Assembly (NCBI RefSeq): GCF_003026495.1 | Contig: NZ_PYMA01000018.1 | Coordinates: forward strand, 46,966 to 110,965 | Direction of reading: 5' to 3' | Length of the DNA: 64,000 bases | DNA from: Photobacterium sanctipauli | GTDB lineage: Bacteria > Pseudomonadota > Gammaproteobacteria > Enterobacterales > Vibrionaceae | Part shown: piece by piece, positions 43,001 through 50,501 of the stretch | Position numbering within the stretch: position 1 is the first letter of the stretch | How the letters are laid out: each line of letters starts with the position of its first letter | Notes under the pieces: model-generated | The model's input: the letters and a program-made list of their open reading frames with translations, nothing else | Told to the model about the DNA's origin: nothing | Database searches by the model: none | Translations under genes and position numbers: made by a program

Positions 43001-44864
43001 TATGTTGCTTTCTAAGCACATTCGCTTAGTCGCAGCGTTTAACCATTTGCACATCTTCTTGGATCCTAACCCGGACTCGGCAACCAGCTGGGAAGAGCGC
43101 GATCGTTTGTTTAAACTACCTAGATCTAGCTGGGAAGATTACGATCAAAGCTTGATCTCTGAAGGTGGTGGGATCTTCTCTCGTCGAGCGAAGTCGATCA
43201 AATTGACACCGCAGATCCAGAAGCTGCTGGGTACTCGCAAACAGTCTCTTACACCTAACGAGCTAATCCGCTTAATCCTATGTATGGAAGTGGATCTACT
43301 TTGGAATGGTGGTATCGGTACGTATGTGAAGTCTGAGCTAGAGACACATACAGACGTTGGTGACCGTGCTAATGACGCTTTGCGTATTAATGGTAACGAG
43401 CTACGTGCAAAAGTCGTGGGCGAAGGGGGTAACCTTGGTCTTACCCAGCTAGGCCGTGTTGAGTTTGCTATGACGGGTGGCCTTGTTAACACTGACTTTA
43501 TTGATAACGTAGGTGGTGTTGACTGTTCGGACAACGAAGTAAATATCAAGATCCTCCTAAATAGCTTGGTTACTGGTGGCGATCTGACTTATAAGCAGCG
43601 TAATGAGTTGCTAGAGCGGATGGAAGATGAGGTTGGCGATATCGTGTTGGATGATGCGTATTGCCAGAGCGAGTCCATTTCTGTTACTCAGCAGCAGCAA
43701 GTGCAATTGCTGAAAGAGCAGATCCGTTTCATTCATCACTTAGAGAAGAACGGCAAGCTGGATCGTGCGCTTGAATACTTACCTGATGACGATACGCTTG
43801 CAGAGCGTGAAAAGGCGGGGATGGGGCTAACACGCCCTGAGCTTGCGGTACTCGTGGCCTACGGCAAGATGGTACTGAAAGAAGATCTAGTCACTGACGA
43901 AGTTGCGAATGATCCGTACCATGCCCGTTTGTTGCCGGCTTATTTCCCGAAAGAGTTGCAGGAAAAATACCGTCCGCAAATGGAACACCATCCACTTCGT
44001 AAAGAGCTGATTGCAACGTCTTTGGCAAATCAGATGTCTAACGAGATGGGCTGTAACTTCGTTACTCGTCTGCAAGAAGAAACAGGCGCAACAGTTGCTG
44101 AAATTTCATCGGCGTATTCTGTAGGCCGTGAGGTATTTAACTTCGAAAGCTTCTTCGAGCAGGTAAGGGGGTTAGATAACGAAATTACGGCTGAAGTGCA
44201 GTATGAGGTGCTTTACCGCTGTCGACGTATGCTTCGCCGTGCAACACGTTGGATCTTGCGTAATCGTGACCGTAAGCTAGGCATTGAGCAGATGATCAGT
44301 GTTTATCAGCCTATCGTTCATAAGCTGCGTGATAACCTTGAAAGTTACCTTGTAACAGAAGAGGTGCAAGAGCACAACGAGCAAGCTGAAGTGATGATCC
44401 AAAGCGGGGTACCGGCTGATTTGGCTCATAACATCGCTCGCCTAAGCAGTTTGTACTCAGCAATGGATATTGCCCAGATCGCGAAAGAGCTGGATAAAGA
44501 TATCGACTTTATCTCCCGTGTTTACTTTGTGATTGGTGCTGACTTATCGCTTCACTGGTTCTTGAAGCAGGTACATAACCAACCGGTTGAAAACCACTGG
44601 CAGGCACTGGCGCGAGCGTCGTTCCGGGAAGATCTCGATTGGCAGCAACGCCAATTAACGTCTGCTGTGATCACAAGCGGGCTTGAAGGCGAGGATGCCA
44701 TTGCCTTGATCGAAAACTGGATGGAAGCGCACCAGGTTGCCATTCATCGCTGGAACACAGTATTAGCTGAGTTCAAAGTGGGTACAACACATGAATTTGC
44801 CAAGTTCTCTGTTGCACTACGTGAGTTGATGCTACTTAACCTGAATTGTCGCTCAACAGCTTAA
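40038..44864 (+). CDS. NAD-specific glutamate dehydrogenase, large (180-kDa) type
   Basis: A 1608-aa enzyme of the 180-kDa NAD-GDH class, oxidising glutamate to 2-oxoglutarate. ACT-like regulatory regions fill the N-terminal about 700 residues. The catalytic domain (about 770-1250) includes 'RGGLRWSDRQEDFRTEILGL', 'VPVGAKGGFVCK' with the substrate Lys, 'DKGTATFSDLAN', and a Rossmann segment 'TCAGIGDMAGDVFGNG'. A long helical C-terminus follows. Start at ATG 40038 after a GATGGAGC ribosome site. Its insertion between pepN and pyrD is a difference from E. coli and fits amino-acid catabolism in marine bacteria. Confidence 0.95.
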   Translation: MTAPDPIVPVLLEKVYGLIQDKIESPQQPLVEVFAQRLLGQLADDDLLQRNESDLYGAVLSLWHHLAQNKSDQISVRVYNPTLSRYGWQSTHTVVEIVTPDRPFLVDSVRMTLTRLGITSHLMLNGPYYFKRDEKGTITEACGKDGELQTLFHIEVDRLNKKDELEALKQELEQVLQDIDLVVNDWQPMQEKMQSIVEDLKKADLPVNKEHREEAIAFLDWVTHHNFTFMGYHQYDLIPIEGDYELRPCDDKGYGLLSKDTLKTIRLSQLPESARIEARKPELLILTKSNSKSKIHRPAYTDYIGIKRFDKDGNVIGEHRFTGLYASTAYHQTAMNIPLISNKVSRILEDSRYPSGSHSWKALNNLLETYPRDELIQATEKEMLDVGCGVVQMQDRDLLRLFVRRDPFGRFFSCMVYVTKERYNTELRSKTQEILKEYFGSAETVEFTTFFSESPLARTHYIVRVDNNNFDVDVKAVEHNLVEAASSWEDRLSGALAANFGESKGTLLAKNYARAFPRSYKEQMLSGSAVADIEQLESLSEDNKLGMLFYRPQEEASDSRFVKLKLFHRDEPIHLSDVMPMLENLGLRVIGESPYQIVTASGTVYWILDFAMLHNACTGIDLSEARDRFQEAFSAIWHGEIESDGFNRLVLCAGLTGREITILRSFARYMRQVGFPFSQHYIEETLGSHSDLARDLVKLFSLRFDPAAKHSEKAEQDLIAKLNAKLEHVESLDDDRIIRRYMEMILATQRTNYYQLDDNGQPKPWLSLKLRPSEIPEIPAPVPFFEIFVYAPDIEGVHLRGGKVARGGLRWSDRQEDFRTEILGLVKAQQVKNTVIVPVGAKGGFVCKRQPQLSTREEIWAEGQRCYKRFIRALLDVTDNIVDGELLPPAHVVRHDEDDPYLVVAADKGTATFSDLANSVSEDYNFWLGDAFASGGSNGYDHKQMGITAKGGWESVKRHFRELGVNCQTTDFTCAGIGDMAGDVFGNGMLLSKHIRLVAAFNHLHIFLDPNPDSATSWEERDRLFKLPRSSWEDYDQSLISEGGGIFSRRAKSIKLTPQIQKLLGTRKQSLTPNELIRLILCMEVDLLWNGGIGTYVKSELETHTDVGDRANDALRINGNELRAKVVGEGGNLGLTQLGRVEFAMTGGLVNTDFIDNVGGVDCSDNEVNIKILLNSLVTGGDLTYKQRNELLERMEDEVGDIVLDDAYCQSESISVTQQQQVQLLKEQIRFIHHLEKNGKLDRALEYLPDDDTLAEREKAGMGLTRPELAVLVAYGKMVLKEDLVTDEVANDPYHARLLPAYFPKELQEKYRPQMEHHPLRKELIATSLANQMSNEMGCNFVTRLQEETGATVAEISSAYSVGREVFNFESFFEQVRGLDNEITAEVQYEVLYRCRRMLRRATRWILRNRDRKLGIEQMISVYQPIVHKLRDNLESYLVTEEVQEHNEQAEVMIQSGVPADLAHNIARLSSLYSAMDIAQIAKELDKDIDFISRVYFVIGADLSLHWFLKQVHNQPVENHWQALARASFREDLDWQQRQLTSAVITSGLEGEDAIALIENWMEAHQVAIHRWNTVLAEFKVGTTHEFAKFSVALRELMLLNLNCRSTA

Positions 44865-44925
44865 ATTCGGTCATAAATACAAAATTGGTTTATAACTAGC
44901 TGATTTTAAGTTAAATATTAATGTT

Positions 44926-44957
44926 AAAAGCCACTAAGTTTATCTTGGTGGCTTTTT
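44926..44957 (+). terminator. Terminator of gdh
   Basis: AAAAGCCAC-t-AAG / CTT-g-GTGGCTTTT stem with TTTAT loop, T-rich tail. Confidence 0.85.
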
Positions 44958-45130
44958 ATTTTGCCTTTACTAACATCATGAAAACGATTGCGTTTTTCTT
45001 AGCTGAAAAAAACAGGCTATAAAGTGTTAATTATAGTTATTAGGGCAGGGTAATCGGTATTATGAAGTGTTTTTATGAATAAACTTAAAAAAATAGTTTG
45101 AATTTAACCGACAAAGTGTGAATAATGTTC

Positions 45131-45159
45131 TCCCGTTTACACGGGGCTTTTTTAGGAGG
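45131..45159 (+). promoter_or_regulatory. pyrD leader hairpin with T6 tract abutting the ribosome site
   Basis: TCCCG / CGGGG hairpin (45131-45146) and TTTTTT (45148-45153) run directly into AGGAGG (45154-45159), four bases before the pyrD ATG. It resembles a weak intrinsic terminator and could also mask the ribosome site. E. coli pyrD is known to use leader hairpin formation with pyrimidine-dependent start-site switching; by analogy this leader is regulatory. Confidence 0.5.
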
Positions 45160-45163
45160 TACA

Positions 45164-46174
45164 ATGATTTACCGCCTCGCTCGATCTGCTATTTTCCAGC
45201 TTGATGCTGAAAAGGCACACGATCTAGCTATTCAGAACTTTTCTCGCTTTACTGGCACTCCTCTCGATCTTTTCTATCGACAACACGTTCCTGATCGTCC
45301 CGTTGAAGTAATGGGCATCAAATTCAAAAACCCAGTTGGCCTAGCTGCTGGCTTAGACAAGAACGGCGAATGCATCGATGCATTTGGCGCAATGGGTTTT
45401 GGTTTCGTTGAAGTGGGCACGGTAACACCACGACCACAGCCAGGTAACGACAAGCCTCGTTTGTTCCGCGTTATTCCTGCGGAAGGTATTATTAACCGCT
45501 TTGGTTTCAACAATTTAGGTGTAGATAACCTAATTGAAAACGTTAAGAAATCAAACTATGACGGTGTTATCGGTATTAATATCGGTAAAAACAAAGATAC
45601 GCCAATTGAAAAGGGTGTGGATGATTACCTGATCTGTATGGAAAAGGTGTATCAGTATGCGGGTTACATTACCGTCAACATTTCTTCGCCTAACACACCT
45701 GGACTGCGTACGTTGCAATACGGTGAAATGCTAGATGATTTGCTGTCTCAACTAAAAGAGAAGCAAAAGGAGCTAGCAGAAAAGCACGGTAAGTATGTAC
45801 CTCTGACACTTAAGATCGCGCCGGATCTTGAAGATCACGAAATTAAGCAGATTGCTGAGTCATTGATCAAAAATGAGATCGACGGCGTTATCGGTACTAA
45901 CACGACATTGGATCGCTCGTTGGTGCAGGGCATGCCGCATTGCGATGAAGCGGGTGGTCTAAGTGGCCGTCCTTTGCAAAACCGCAGTACTGAAGTGATT
46001 CGTATGCTGGCCGAAGAATTGAACGGCGCACTGCCTATTATTGGGGTAGGTGGTATTGATTCTGCTATCTCTGCACGTGAAAAGATGGCAGCGGGTGCTA
46101 GCCTGGTGCAGATTTACTCTGGTTTCATTTATCACGGTCCAAAACTGGTCAAAGATATTGTGACTAACATCTAG
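45164..46174 (+). CDS. pyrD: Dihydroorotate dehydrogenase (quinone) PyrD
   Basis: A 336-aa class 2 enzyme, identical in length to E. coli PyrD. The ATG at 45164 is favoured by AGGAGG. The N-terminal membrane-associating helix is 'MIYRLARSAIFQLDAEKAHD'. The FMN barrel has 'GLAAGLDKNGECID', 'RFGFNNLGVDN', 'VNISSPNTPGLR' with the catalytic Ser, and 'IGVGGIDSA'. It oxidises dihydroorotate to orotate in de novo pyrimidine synthesis, passing electrons to quinones at the inner membrane. Confidence 0.97.
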   Translation: MIYRLARSAIFQLDAEKAHDLAIQNFSRFTGTPLDLFYRQHVPDRPVEVMGIKFKNPVGLAAGLDKNGECIDAFGAMGFGFVEVGTVTPRPQPGNDKPRLFRVIPAEGIINRFGFNNLGVDNLIENVKKSNYDGVIGINIGKNKDTPIEKGVDDYLICMEKVYQYAGYITVNISSPNTPGLRTLQYGEMLDDLLSQLKEKQKELAEKHGKYVPLTLKIAPDLEDHEIKQIAESLIKNEIDGVIGTNTTLDRSLVQGMPHCDEAGGLSGRPLQNRSTEVIRMLAEELNGALPIIGVGGIDSAISAREKMAAGASLVQIYSGFIYHGPKLVKDIVTNI

Positions 46175-46206
46175 CGTTTAATAGAACGACTACAGTTAGT
46201 TAATGA

Positions 46207-46244
46207 AGTCGGTGCTTGGGGGAACTCAAGCACCGACTTTTTTT
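46207..46244 (+). terminator. Terminator of pyrD
   Basis: AGTCGGTGCTTG / CAAGCACCGACT twelve-base stem and T7. Confidence 0.95.
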
Positions 46245-46423
46245 GTTTATAGAGATATGACAGATCTGCATTCATGCGATTTTTGTCAAACTTTCAGGGT
46301 TTTACAGTTGTTTTACCCATTTTATTTCCCCTTTTAATTTGCTCAATGCGAAGTAAAATTCTTCTAAAGGTTTGTTTCAATCGTTAGATAAGCTGTATAA
46401 CGAACTGATTTTGGAGCGATTAC

Positions 46424-46972
46424 GTGTTAAAACCAAATAATTCATGGACGTGGTATTACGACCAAAAGGATGACTCCCTGATGCTTGATCTGGGTGACGA
46501 TATGGTTTTCCGCGTAGCCATTCCAACCAAGCACCTTGTTCCTACCGCTTTTGAAAAATCAACGTTTACCGTTGATGATGCGACGGTTTATCAGAGCTTT
46601 ATCGAAGGCATTTCTGATCTCGACCTTTCCGCACCTCGAAAAGCTGAGTTGGCCCTTAATGCTGTTGCTGCCAGCCGCTTCCATAAGCCACTAATGCCCA
46701 AAAGTTGGTTCTTTCAGAACCTAGAAGGGGATTGCACACCAGTTCAAGCCGAGATTGTTACCCTGTACACAGAATCAGGCAAAGGCAACTATTTGGTTAT
46801 CGAAAACAGCGGTTGCGCAAGTTTATGTATGCTGGCCGATGTGGAACCCTTATCACTGACTTCTACCAAAGATATGAAGTTCTGCGAGGTGATTAAGGTC
46901 ATGAACGACCGTATGGAAGCCTTCCAGGTTGAGGTAGAGGTGGCACCAATGAGCTTTGCGCTTGTCGGATAG
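46424..46972 (+). CDS. zapC: Cell division protein ZapC
   Basis: A 182-aa protein with GTG start after TTGGAGC. It aligns with E. coli ZapC: 'WTWYYDQKDDSLMLDL', 'KAELALNAVAASRF', 'PLMPKSWFFQ' and 'KVMNDRMEAFQVEVE'. It is a cytoplasmic FtsZ-binding protein that promotes protofilament bundling. It sits between pyrD and rlmKL as in E. coli, but ycbX, found there in E. coli, is absent. Confidence 0.9.
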   Translation: MLKPNNSWTWYYDQKDDSLMLDLGDDMVFRVAIPTKHLVPTAFEKSTFTVDDATVYQSFIEGISDLDLSAPRKAELALNAVAASRFHKPLMPKSWFFQNLEGDCTPVQAEIVTLYTESGKGNYLVIENSGCASLCMLADVEPLSLTSTKDMKFCEVIKVMNDRMEAFQVEVEVAPMSFALVG

Positions 46973-47044
46973 AAGCTAAAATCGGTGACCTTGTCACTAG
47001 TTAGTGATTCTACTTCATTTCTCAGCTTTACCCTCATACCGTAT

Positions 47045-47064
47045 TTTCCTTTCCTTTCCTTTCC
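47045..47064. repeat. Microsatellite (TTTCC)4
   Basis: Four perfect tandem pentamers in the zapC-rlmKL gap. Confidence 0.9.
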
Positions 47065-47152
47065 TGGCTACCCTTGTGACTAATCCAATACGTTAGGTTA
47101 GCTGAATTAACATCATCTTAAGCTCAAGCCACATAACCCCAATCATGTCTAT

Positions 47153-47184
47153 CTAGCTCTAGCTCTAGCTCTAGCTCTAGCTCT
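47153..47184. repeat. Microsatellite (CTAGCT)5
   Basis: Five perfect tandem hexamers plus two bases. Each CTAG overlaps with AGCT, so the tract is also nearly self-complementary. Confidence 0.9.
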
Positions 47185-48104
47185 TTGCGCTTTTCTTATA
47201 TCAATCCCACGATGACGGAAAGAGGAGTGAATGGCTATGTACACAATGTCTGATAGATAGCTGGAAAGGTCATCAACTTAGAGCGTGAACTTAGTCTGGG
47301 CTATTGGCTATAGCTCACATGCGGCATGCCAAGTAATGCCTAGATTTTTTTCGTGTAACGCACTTTTTGGAATGAACATCTATATGTTAACCAGATTGTT
47401 GGTGTGGCTATTATTGGGCGCTCTGTATGATTCTTGAACAAAATAAGTGAGCTAGTTCAGAAAATATAAACTTTTTTGTCTTTATTTATTGCCTATTTTT
47501 GCGATAAAAGGTCAAAAAAACACCATAAATTGTTTCCTATTCTCTATTGAAATTTCCGCGATCTTCCTCCTTTTCCCGTTTATTGAAAGTTTTATTCAAA
47601 CACTTTCAATACGTGATTATTTCCCCAATCCAATTAATTCCAGATAGGACGCAATCAATATTGCATTACTTTTACTGCTCGATAGTGAAAGTAAGTACAT
47701 ACAAATATTCATATGACAATCAAGGTTTGCACCTTAAAAATCTCGCTGTAAGTTGTTGTTTTGCAATCTTGTTTCTTGTGGTGAACAATGGTGGTTGCAG
47801 TTATTGTTGTTTGCTTGATGGTTATTGTGTCCATATGGAAACAGTTCATTTTGCCCAATTGTTTACAGGTGGAAACGGTGGGTGATTTTGGGGATGGGGG
47901 TGATTATCGTGTAACTATTAGCTTTAGCGGGGATGGAGAAAGAAATCGTTGAGGGAAATTGGCGGTTTTAACTCGCTATTCAATGAGGCATGAACACTGA
48001 TTGCTGCTTTTTTAGCTAAATACGCACTTAACTTCTTTTTATCACAAGGTATTTAGTGGGTTTTCAGTTATAATTCATCGCAACATAAGTGCGAAAAGAA
48101 CTCC

Positions 48105-50243
48105 ATGAATCAATATCTAGCTATCACTTCACGAGGCCTTGAAAACCTCCTTGCAGAAGAATTAGAACAACTTGGTGCGAGCAACATTCAGGTTGTCCAC
48201 GCAGGCGTCCGTTTTAAAGCAGAGCAAGCAACCGCATATCGTTGCTGTCTTTGGGTACGTACAGCCTCTCGAATTATTCAGGTCCTAAGCGAATTCAATG
48301 TTCGTGATGATATGGACTTATACCTTGGTGCAACGGCAATCAACTGGCCTGACTACTTTGGTAGCGACACGCGTATTATCGTTGACTTCAATGGTACCAA
48401 CCGTGAGATCCGAAATAGCCAATATGGTGCAATGAAGGTTAAAGATGCCATTGTTGACCGTTTTACCAAGGCTGATCTACGTCGTCCGAGTATCGACCGC
48501 GAGCGCCCTGAACTGCGTATTCATATGCGTCTATCTGGTGAGAAAGGGGTACTGGGTCTTGATATGGCTGGCAGTGGTCTTCACCAGCGTGGCTACCGCA
48601 GTGAGTCGGGTAAGGCACCATTGCGTGAAACCCATGCTGCTGCATTGGTAATGAAGTCTGGTTGGACTGCTGAGAAGCCAATGCTTGACCCTATGTGTGG
48701 TTCAGGCACCTTACTTATTGAAGCTGCGATGATGGCGGCGGATATTGCGCCTGGTATTAAACGCAAGCGTTGGGGCTTTGAGTCAATTAAAGACTTTGAC
48801 AAAGAAGCTTGGCTAGAGATTCATGCAGAAGCGAAAGTAAAAGCGCGTCGTGGTCCTTCAAAAGTCGAGACTAAGTTCTTTGGCCGTGAAATGGATCGCC
48901 GTGTGCTTAGTATTGCCCGTGATAACGCTGGCCGTGCTGGTGTTAAAGACTTAATTGATTTTGAGTATGGCGATGCGACGCAATTGACGGCGCCGGAAGG
49001 CTTCTCCGAAGGGACAATTCTATGTAACCCTCCTTACGGTGAGCGTCTGGGCACAACGCCTGAGCTGATCTCACTGTATACCGAGTTTGGTAACCGTCTG
49101 AAGTTGGCGTTTGCGGGTTCGACTGCCGCTATTTACTCATCAAACAATGAGCTTCTAAGTTGCCTGCGTATGCGTGCAGACAAGCAATTTAAGCTTCGCA
49201 ACGGCGCGTTGGACTGCGTGCTTAAGAGCTACCTAATCACCGCTGGTGGTGTGAAGCAGGTGGAAGGTCAAGAAGAAGGTCAGCTTGAAGAGAAACAAGT
49301 TGCGCCAGATTTTGCCAACCGCTTGAAGAAAAACATCACTAAATTGAACAAGTGGGCGAAGAAAGAAGGGCTTGAATGCTACCGCATTTATGATGCCGAC
49401 TTGCCTAACTACAACGCTGCGATCGACAAGTACAAAGATTATCTGGTTATTCAGGAATACGCGGCACCTAAGTCGGTACCAGAAGAAACCGCTCGTCGCC
49501 GAATCATGGATATTCTACGTGCAACGATTCAGGTAACCGGTGTTGAGAACAACAAGGTCATTCTAAAAGTACGTGAGCGCCAGAAAGGTAAGAGCCAGTA
49601 CCAGAAACTATCCAGTGCCGAACGCCACATGACGGTAAACGAGTATGGTGTTGAGCTAAAAGTGAACCTGTACGATTACCTTGATACCGGTTTGTTCCTT
49701 GACCACCGTATTACCCGTCGTAAGTTGGGTGAGATGGCACAGGGTAAAGACTTCCTCAACCTGTTTGCTTACACCGGCTCTGCAACTTGCCATGCGGCAT
49801 GTGGTGGCGCGAAATCGACTACCACGGTTGATATGTCGAACACATACCTGCGTTGGGCTCAAGAGAACATGGAGCTAAACGGCAAGGTAGGGCGTGAACA
49901 TGAGTTCATCCAAGCGGATTGTTTGCAATGGCTACAAGAGGTGGATGATACGTTCGACCTGATCTTTATTGATCCGCCTACGTTCTCGAACTCTAAGCGT
50001 ATGAACCAGAGCTTTGATGTTCAGCGTGACCACATCATGCTGATGGAAAACCTGAAACGCATGCTTCGTCCTAACGGACAGATTGTGTTCTCGAACAATA
50101 AGCGCCATTTCAAGATGGACTTCGAGAAACTGGAAGTCCTTGGTTTACATGCCAAGAATATTTCTGATAAAACGTTGCCAATGGACTTTGGCCGCAACAA
50201 GCAGATCCACAACTGCTGGATTATTACCCACAAGGAAGATTAA
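48105..50243 (+). CDS. rlmL: Bifunctional 23S rRNA methyltransferase RlmKL (m2G2445 / m7G2069)
   Basis: A 712-aa fusion like E. coli RlmL/YcbY. An N-terminal THUMP domain (about 40-150) is followed by the RlmL methyltransferase ('DPMCGSGTLLIEAA', 'CNPPYGERLG') modifying G2445, and the C-terminal RlmK methyltransferase ('DFLNLFAYTGSATCHAA', 'FIDPPTFSNSKRM') modifying G2069. It acts on 23S rRNA during 50S assembly. The stop TAA overlaps the next gene's GTG start region, which favours co-translation. Confidence 0.95.
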   Translation: MNQYLAITSRGLENLLAEELEQLGASNIQVVHAGVRFKAEQATAYRCCLWVRTASRIIQVLSEFNVRDDMDLYLGATAINWPDYFGSDTRIIVDFNGTNREIRNSQYGAMKVKDAIVDRFTKADLRRPSIDRERPELRIHMRLSGEKGVLGLDMAGSGLHQRGYRSESGKAPLRETHAAALVMKSGWTAEKPMLDPMCGSGTLLIEAAMMAADIAPGIKRKRWGFESIKDFDKEAWLEIHAEAKVKARRGPSKVETKFFGREMDRRVLSIARDNAGRAGVKDLIDFEYGDATQLTAPEGFSEGTILCNPPYGERLGTTPELISLYTEFGNRLKLAFAGSTAAIYSSNNELLSCLRMRADKQFKLRNGALDCVLKSYLITAGGVKQVEGQEEGQLEEKQVAPDFANRLKKNITKLNKWAKKEGLECYRIYDADLPNYNAAIDKYKDYLVIQEYAAPKSVPEETARRRIMDILRATIQVTGVENNKVILKVRERQKGKSQYQKLSSAERHMTVNEYGVELKVNLYDYLDTGLFLDHRITRRKLGEMAQGKDFLNLFAYTGSATCHAACGGAKSTTTVDMSNTYLRWAQENMELNGKVGREHEFIQADCLQWLQEVDDTFDLIFIDPPTFSNSKRMNQSFDVQRDHIMLMENLKRMLRPNGQIVFSNNKRHFKMDFEKLEVLGLHAKNISDKTLPMDFGRNKQIHNCWIITHKED

Positions 50244-50501
50244 GTGCTAATCACGCTCTATAGCACAGAGGGATGTCATCTATGCGAGCAGGCTTATGGC
50301 CTGCTCGTACAAGCAGGCGTCGAAGCGCAGGTTCAAACGGTAGATATTGCCTTTGACGATGCGCTTTTTTCTCGTTACGGCGTCACTATCCCTGTACTCG
50401 CTATCCAACATAACGATCCTTCATTTCAAAGCCCTGAGCTTGGTTGGCCTTTTGACGCCGACCAGCTGGCTGCATGGTTAAACGAAAATGGCATTAATTA
50501 A
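50244..50501 (+). CDS. Glutaredoxin-like (thioredoxin-fold) protein
   Basis: An 85-aa protein with GTG start abutting the rlmKL stop. 'LITLYSTEGCHLCEQAYGLL' holds a CxxC redox motif (Cys-His-Leu-Cys, about residues 11-14), and cis-Pro in 'YGVTIPVLAI' completes a minimal glutaredoxin fold (DUF836 type). Probable cytoplasmic thiol protein, partner unknown. It overlaps uup by 14 bases, so rlmKL, this gene, uup and the DUF3466 gene read as one operon. Confidence 0.8.
   Translation: MLITLYSTEGCHLCEQAYGLLVQAGVEAQVQTVDIAFDDALFSRYGVTIPVLAIQHNDPSFQSPELGWPFDADQLAAWLNENGIN

Larger units (their letters stand above)
44865..45163. other. Intergenic region gdh-pyrD
   Basis: It holds the gdh terminator, then the A/T-rich pyrD promoter region and the pyrD leader hairpin. 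Confidence 0.5.
46973..48104. other. 1.1-kb gene-poor region with two microsatellites (zapC-rlmKL)
   Basis: No convincing gene. An open frame at 47547-47885 has Cys-rich, low-complexity content and no ribosome site. The region contains four tandem TTTCC units (47045-47064) and five tandem CTAGCT units (47153-47184). In E. coli this position holds ycbX, so it may be a decayed remnant. The rlmKL promoter lies near the right end. Confidence 0.45.

Noticed and set aside
47547..47885. Open frame of 112 codons in the zapC-rlmKL gap
   Set aside because: Cys- and Ser-rich, no ribosome site, no recognisable motif, and composition equal to surrounding non-coding DNA. Treated as chance.
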